Of a stretch of DNA of 64,000 nt, positions 61,395-64,000 are shown piece by piece; within the stretch, counting starts at the first letter, position 1, and every line of letters starts with the position of its first letter. The stretch is from assembly GCA_010279815.1 (NCBI GenBank), contig QEOQ01000303.1, forward strand, positions 1,631,281 to 1,695,280. Direction: 5' to 3'. The translations under genes were made by a program, and so were the position numbers. The DNA comes from Brachionus plicatilis (taxonomy: Eukaryota > Rotifera > Eurotatoria > Ploima > Brachionidae). The notes below the pieces were generated by a model, which saw only the letters and a list, made by a program, of their open reading frames with translations, was not told the DNA's origin and made no database searches.

Positions 61395-61472
61395 TGACAT
61401 TTCATTCAATTTTTTTGTCGAATTTTACGGATAAATGAGTTTCGGATAAAAGAGCATTGACTGTAATATTAA
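61395..61472 (-). mobile_element. pogo/Tigger-like terminus
   Basis: On the minus strand the end reads CAGTCAATGCTCTTTTATCC, GAAACTCATTTATCCG, and it is followed outside by TA. This is the CAGT..a..CTC..T.ATCCG pattern of pogo-type inverted repeats. No transposase or partner end was found. Confidence 0.45.
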
Positions 61473-61838
61473 TAGTCAAAAAGAAAAGCTTTATTCAAGG
61501 TTATTATTTTTAAATAATAATTTTTTGATTTGAAAAGGTAAATTAAATTTTAAATAAAACTAGTTTATTAAAAAAAAGTAAGCTTTTTTTTTATTGTTAA
61601 CTGTTCATTACCAAACTTTGTTTTAAACCTAAGCCATATCATTTTCTAAAATTTAATGTGATTTCTTGTTATTTGTTTTGGTTCGATAATATCAAATTTT
61701 TTCAATCAATGATATAAAATGTCATAATGTAAAAACATTTAAAGAGTTTTATTTTTCAAAAAAATAAATAAAATAATCAAGTATAAAAAAGAAAGTTAAA
61801 ATATTTAAAAAAAAAACATATACTTTAGCAAAATAGCA

Positions 61839-63128
61839 ATGAAATCGTTAACAACAATTATACTATTAGTCGGATTGTTTAATGTCAGCTTTGGATGGTT
61901 TCACACAAGCGGAAATAAATTGTTTGATTCAAAAAACAAAGAATTTATTGCTCGAGGTATTAATGTGGCAAGTGCCGATTGGGATGCCAAATTTAAACCA
62001 AGTGTTGTAATGAAAGCTATAGCCGGAACTGGAGCCAACTCAGTAAGAATCCTTTGGCTAAGAGACAATGAAATTAAGTCAAAAGGTTTAAATGACAACA
62101 ATTTGGTAGATGCTATTCAACAGGCCATCAATAACAAACTTATTCCCATTGTTCATTTATGGATGGATTCTGGTAAAATTGGCGATAGCAATTGGGATAA
62201 ACGGGACTACTTAAGAGAAGCTGGTAGATGGTGGGTATCAAAAATTAACCTTTTGAAAAAATTTGAAAACAAGCTCTTGATAAATGTGCTGAATGAATGG
62301 GTATCATTAAATTTACTAAATGATTTATATTTTTTAAATATTTATCTATTTTATTCAAGTCGACATGGAGAAAAGGCAGAGCCTTGAATGATCAAGCTGG
62401 ACATAAACTATCTGATATTCTTTGGTATGCTGAAGATGCTATAATTCCAATTCGAAAAAATGGTTGGAATGGAACTCTGGTAATTGATTCACTTGCTATG
62501 GCTCAATCACCACATCCAATTCTTAAATACGGACAAGTAAGTCTTTGAAGTTATTTACCAAATGTTAAGTTGTTTATAAAAATTTAAAAAATATAAAAGC
62601 AATTGATAAATAAAGACCCACTTAAGAATTTAATATTTTCAATTCATGCTTATGCCGATTGGAGAGATGAAACACCAAACAATAGTATTGATTTATCGAT
62701 AGTGTAAAACATTTTTCCTTAATGCCTTTTGTATATATTTAGACTATACACCATATGACAAATATTTGCTGGCTAGTATCGCCAAAAAAAATATTCCATT
62801 GATGTTGGGCGAATTTTCAAATAAACATCCGGACAGCAATAAAGTAATGAAATATATGAATGCACCAAAATAATGAAGTAAATTAACTTAAAAAAGAATA
62901 ACTCTTCTTTAAAACTAGTAAAATTCTTGTAGAATTTGCCAAGAAAATAGAATTGGTTGGTTGGCTTGGTCATGGAAAGGAAACGGCATTGTCAACGGAG
63001 TTGATTTGTCAAAAGTGCTGGATATCAGCTACAATCATGATAAGGTTAATTTGACTCCATGGGGATATTTGCTCAAAAATGATCCAAATGGTTTTAAAAC
63101 ATCAGTTAAATCTTCAATGTTCCTTTGA
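61839..63128 (+). pseudogene. GH5 subfamily 8-like endo-beta-1,4-mannanase, possibly broken
   Basis: Exons 61839-62300, 62360-62536, 62600-62684 and 62743-62843 or beyond join in frame, but the last one (62933-63128) does not. The only usable donor before it (AAA/gtaatg at 62844) is phase 0 while the exon needs phase 2, and reading through hits TAA at 62871. A signal peptide (LTTIILLVGLFNVSFG) precedes the GH5 barrel: GNKLFDSKNKEFIARGIN, GTGANSVRILW, INVLNEW with the acid/base Glu, TLVIDSLAMAQSP, FSIHAY, MLGEFSNKHPDS with the nucleophile Glu, and GWLAWSWKGNG. The latter motif and GEF..KH are typical of bacterial GH5_8 mannanases. Introns show it is resident in a eukaryotic genome. If spliced some other way it would hydrolyse mannan outside the cell or in the gut. 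Confidence 0.75.
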
Positions 63129-63298
63129 AAAATGAATCATAATTATTCAAAAATTAAATAAACTAATTTTAAATCAAATAGTTATTTTTATTTAATGCAA
63201 AATTTCATTAGTATTTTTAAGACCAGCTTAGTCAGTTTGGAAACAAATTGGAATTTCTAAATTTTCCAATTTAATTAAAAATATTTGATGGTTCAGTG

Positions 63299-63484
63299 TT
63301 AGATACTAAAATAATTTTTTTTTCCCGAATTCACTAAATGGAAGCGTACGGCCATCTATATTTATTTTTATTTAGCGATTACCTTATGATGATTGAAATT
63401 GAATTTTTCAAGATTAAATGGTAATGATCGATTCAGCATATTACGCCCAACAGACAGGCCCATTTGCGGCTCTCCTGAAATCTT
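63299..63484 (-). CDS. Last two exons of an unidentified gene entering from the right
   Basis: Exon 63484-63383 (acceptor tcacag, donor gtaatcg) reads KISGEPQMGLSVGRNMLNRS then LPFNLEKFNFNHHK. The next exon, 63355-63299, reads MAVRFHLVNSGKKNYFSI and stops. Phases match (both phase 0) and the intron is 27 bp, unusually short, so an in-between acceptor may have been missed. The upstream exons lie beyond about 63485, possibly beyond the window edge. No family recognised. Confidence 0.5.
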
Positions 63485-63914
63485 CTGTGATTAAAAAAAC
63501 TAAAATTAGATTTAAAAAAACAATGTGATCATTAATTAAAAAAATCTGATCAATTTATAAATAATGTAATTTTATAAAATTGATATTATTCAATTTTTTT
63601 TAAATTTTAGATGCTTTTTTTTATTTTTACCAAAAATATTTAAGTTATAAAATGTTTAATTTATATAAGAGTCAATTAAGAAAATTTCTTATGCTATTGG
63701 TCATATGTTTTTTTATACCACGCTCATTTTTCATCAACACAAACAACGAGAAATGTGATTTTAATGATTACTTTTTTCATTTTTGATAATAATTCAGAAT
63801 ATGTGATCATAAAAAGGATTTTGTGATCATTTATTTTTTAGAGTTGGATCGCCATTACGGTGAAAGCTATGACTGTGATCAGATTTAATCGCTAATCATG
63901 TTCAGATTTTGATC

Positions 63915-64000
63915 ACAAAATGTTACAGTCGTTCCTCCGTATAACGAGACCCCATTTATTTATTTTATTTTATTTGTAAATCTGTATCGAGCGTTAGCTC
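63915..64000 (-). mobile_element. pogo-like terminus cut by a type A retro-tail at the window edge
   Basis: CAGTCGTTCCTCCGTATAAC, GAGACCCC at about 63927-63955 fits the start of a pogo/Tigger inverted repeat. It is followed at once by TTTATTTATTTTATTTTATT, TGTAAATCTGTATCGAGCGT, TAGCTC, the minus-strand version of the type A tail, which runs off the window. Confidence 0.45.

Overview
This is a very AT-rich stretch of animal nuclear DNA. Most genes are split by short GT-AG introns (often 48-65 bp), lie far apart on both strands, and are separated by AT-rich spacer full of degraded transposons. The mix of genes (Roco and TIR proteins, a purple acid phosphatase pair, a bacterial-type GH5 mannanase, a stathmin-domain protein, a rolling-stone-like protein, an ADAM-like protease) together with base composition and compact introns suggests a small invertebrate. 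A monogonont rotifer such as Brachionus is my best guess. That is inference; nothing here is a taxonomic marker.

Layout. 1.4-2.8 kb: rolling-stone-like membrane protein (+). 4.85-6.6 kb: stathmin-domain protein with an N-myristoylation start (-). 8.4-15 kb: non-LTR retrotransposon remnants, an inverted-repeat element and a secreted CAP-domain protein (-). 16.4-18.2 kb: purple acid phosphatase copy 1 (+). 18.2-21.3 kb: nested MITEs. 21.4-28.5 kb: a 16-exon diverged Roco protein with a dynein-stalk-like microtubule-binding domain between its dead Roc and its COR domain (+). 29.7-37.5 kb: a complete LRR-EF-hand-LRR-Roc-COR-TIR-TIR protein (+) with a hAT element and foldbacks in its 3.1-kb intron. 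38.4-39.3 kb: a perfect hairpin element and a DEG/ENaC pseudogene (-). 39.9-42.3 kb: ADAM-like membrane metalloprotease (+). 42.4-46.8 kb: a three-layer nest in which an old non-LTR element is hit by a second non-LTR element and by an apparently intact Merlin DNA transposon with 112-bp inverted repeats and an open transposase gene. 49.6-51.4 kb: single-exon ARM-TIR-SAM protein (+). 51.4-52.8 kb: tetraspan CD20-like membrane protein (-). 53.6-55.8 kb: parts of an unidentified gene (-). 56.8-57.6 kb: a large foldback element. 57.9-59.6 kb: purple acid phosphatase copy 2 (-), inverted relative to copy 1 and with identical exon lengths. 60-61.5 kb: transposon remnants. 61.8-63.1 kb: GH5_8-like mannanase (+) with a broken exon junction. 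63.3-63.5 kb: last exons of a gene entering from the right (-).

The most notable theme is a neighbourhood of signalling-scaffold genes: two Roco paralogues in tandem and, 12 kb further on, a TIR-SAM gene. Both TIR genes keep the position of the glutamate used by TIR NAD hydrolases, while the upstream Roco paralogue has lost its GTPase motifs and gained a dynein-like domain. The second theme is dense, readable transposon stratigraphy with clear target-site duplications.
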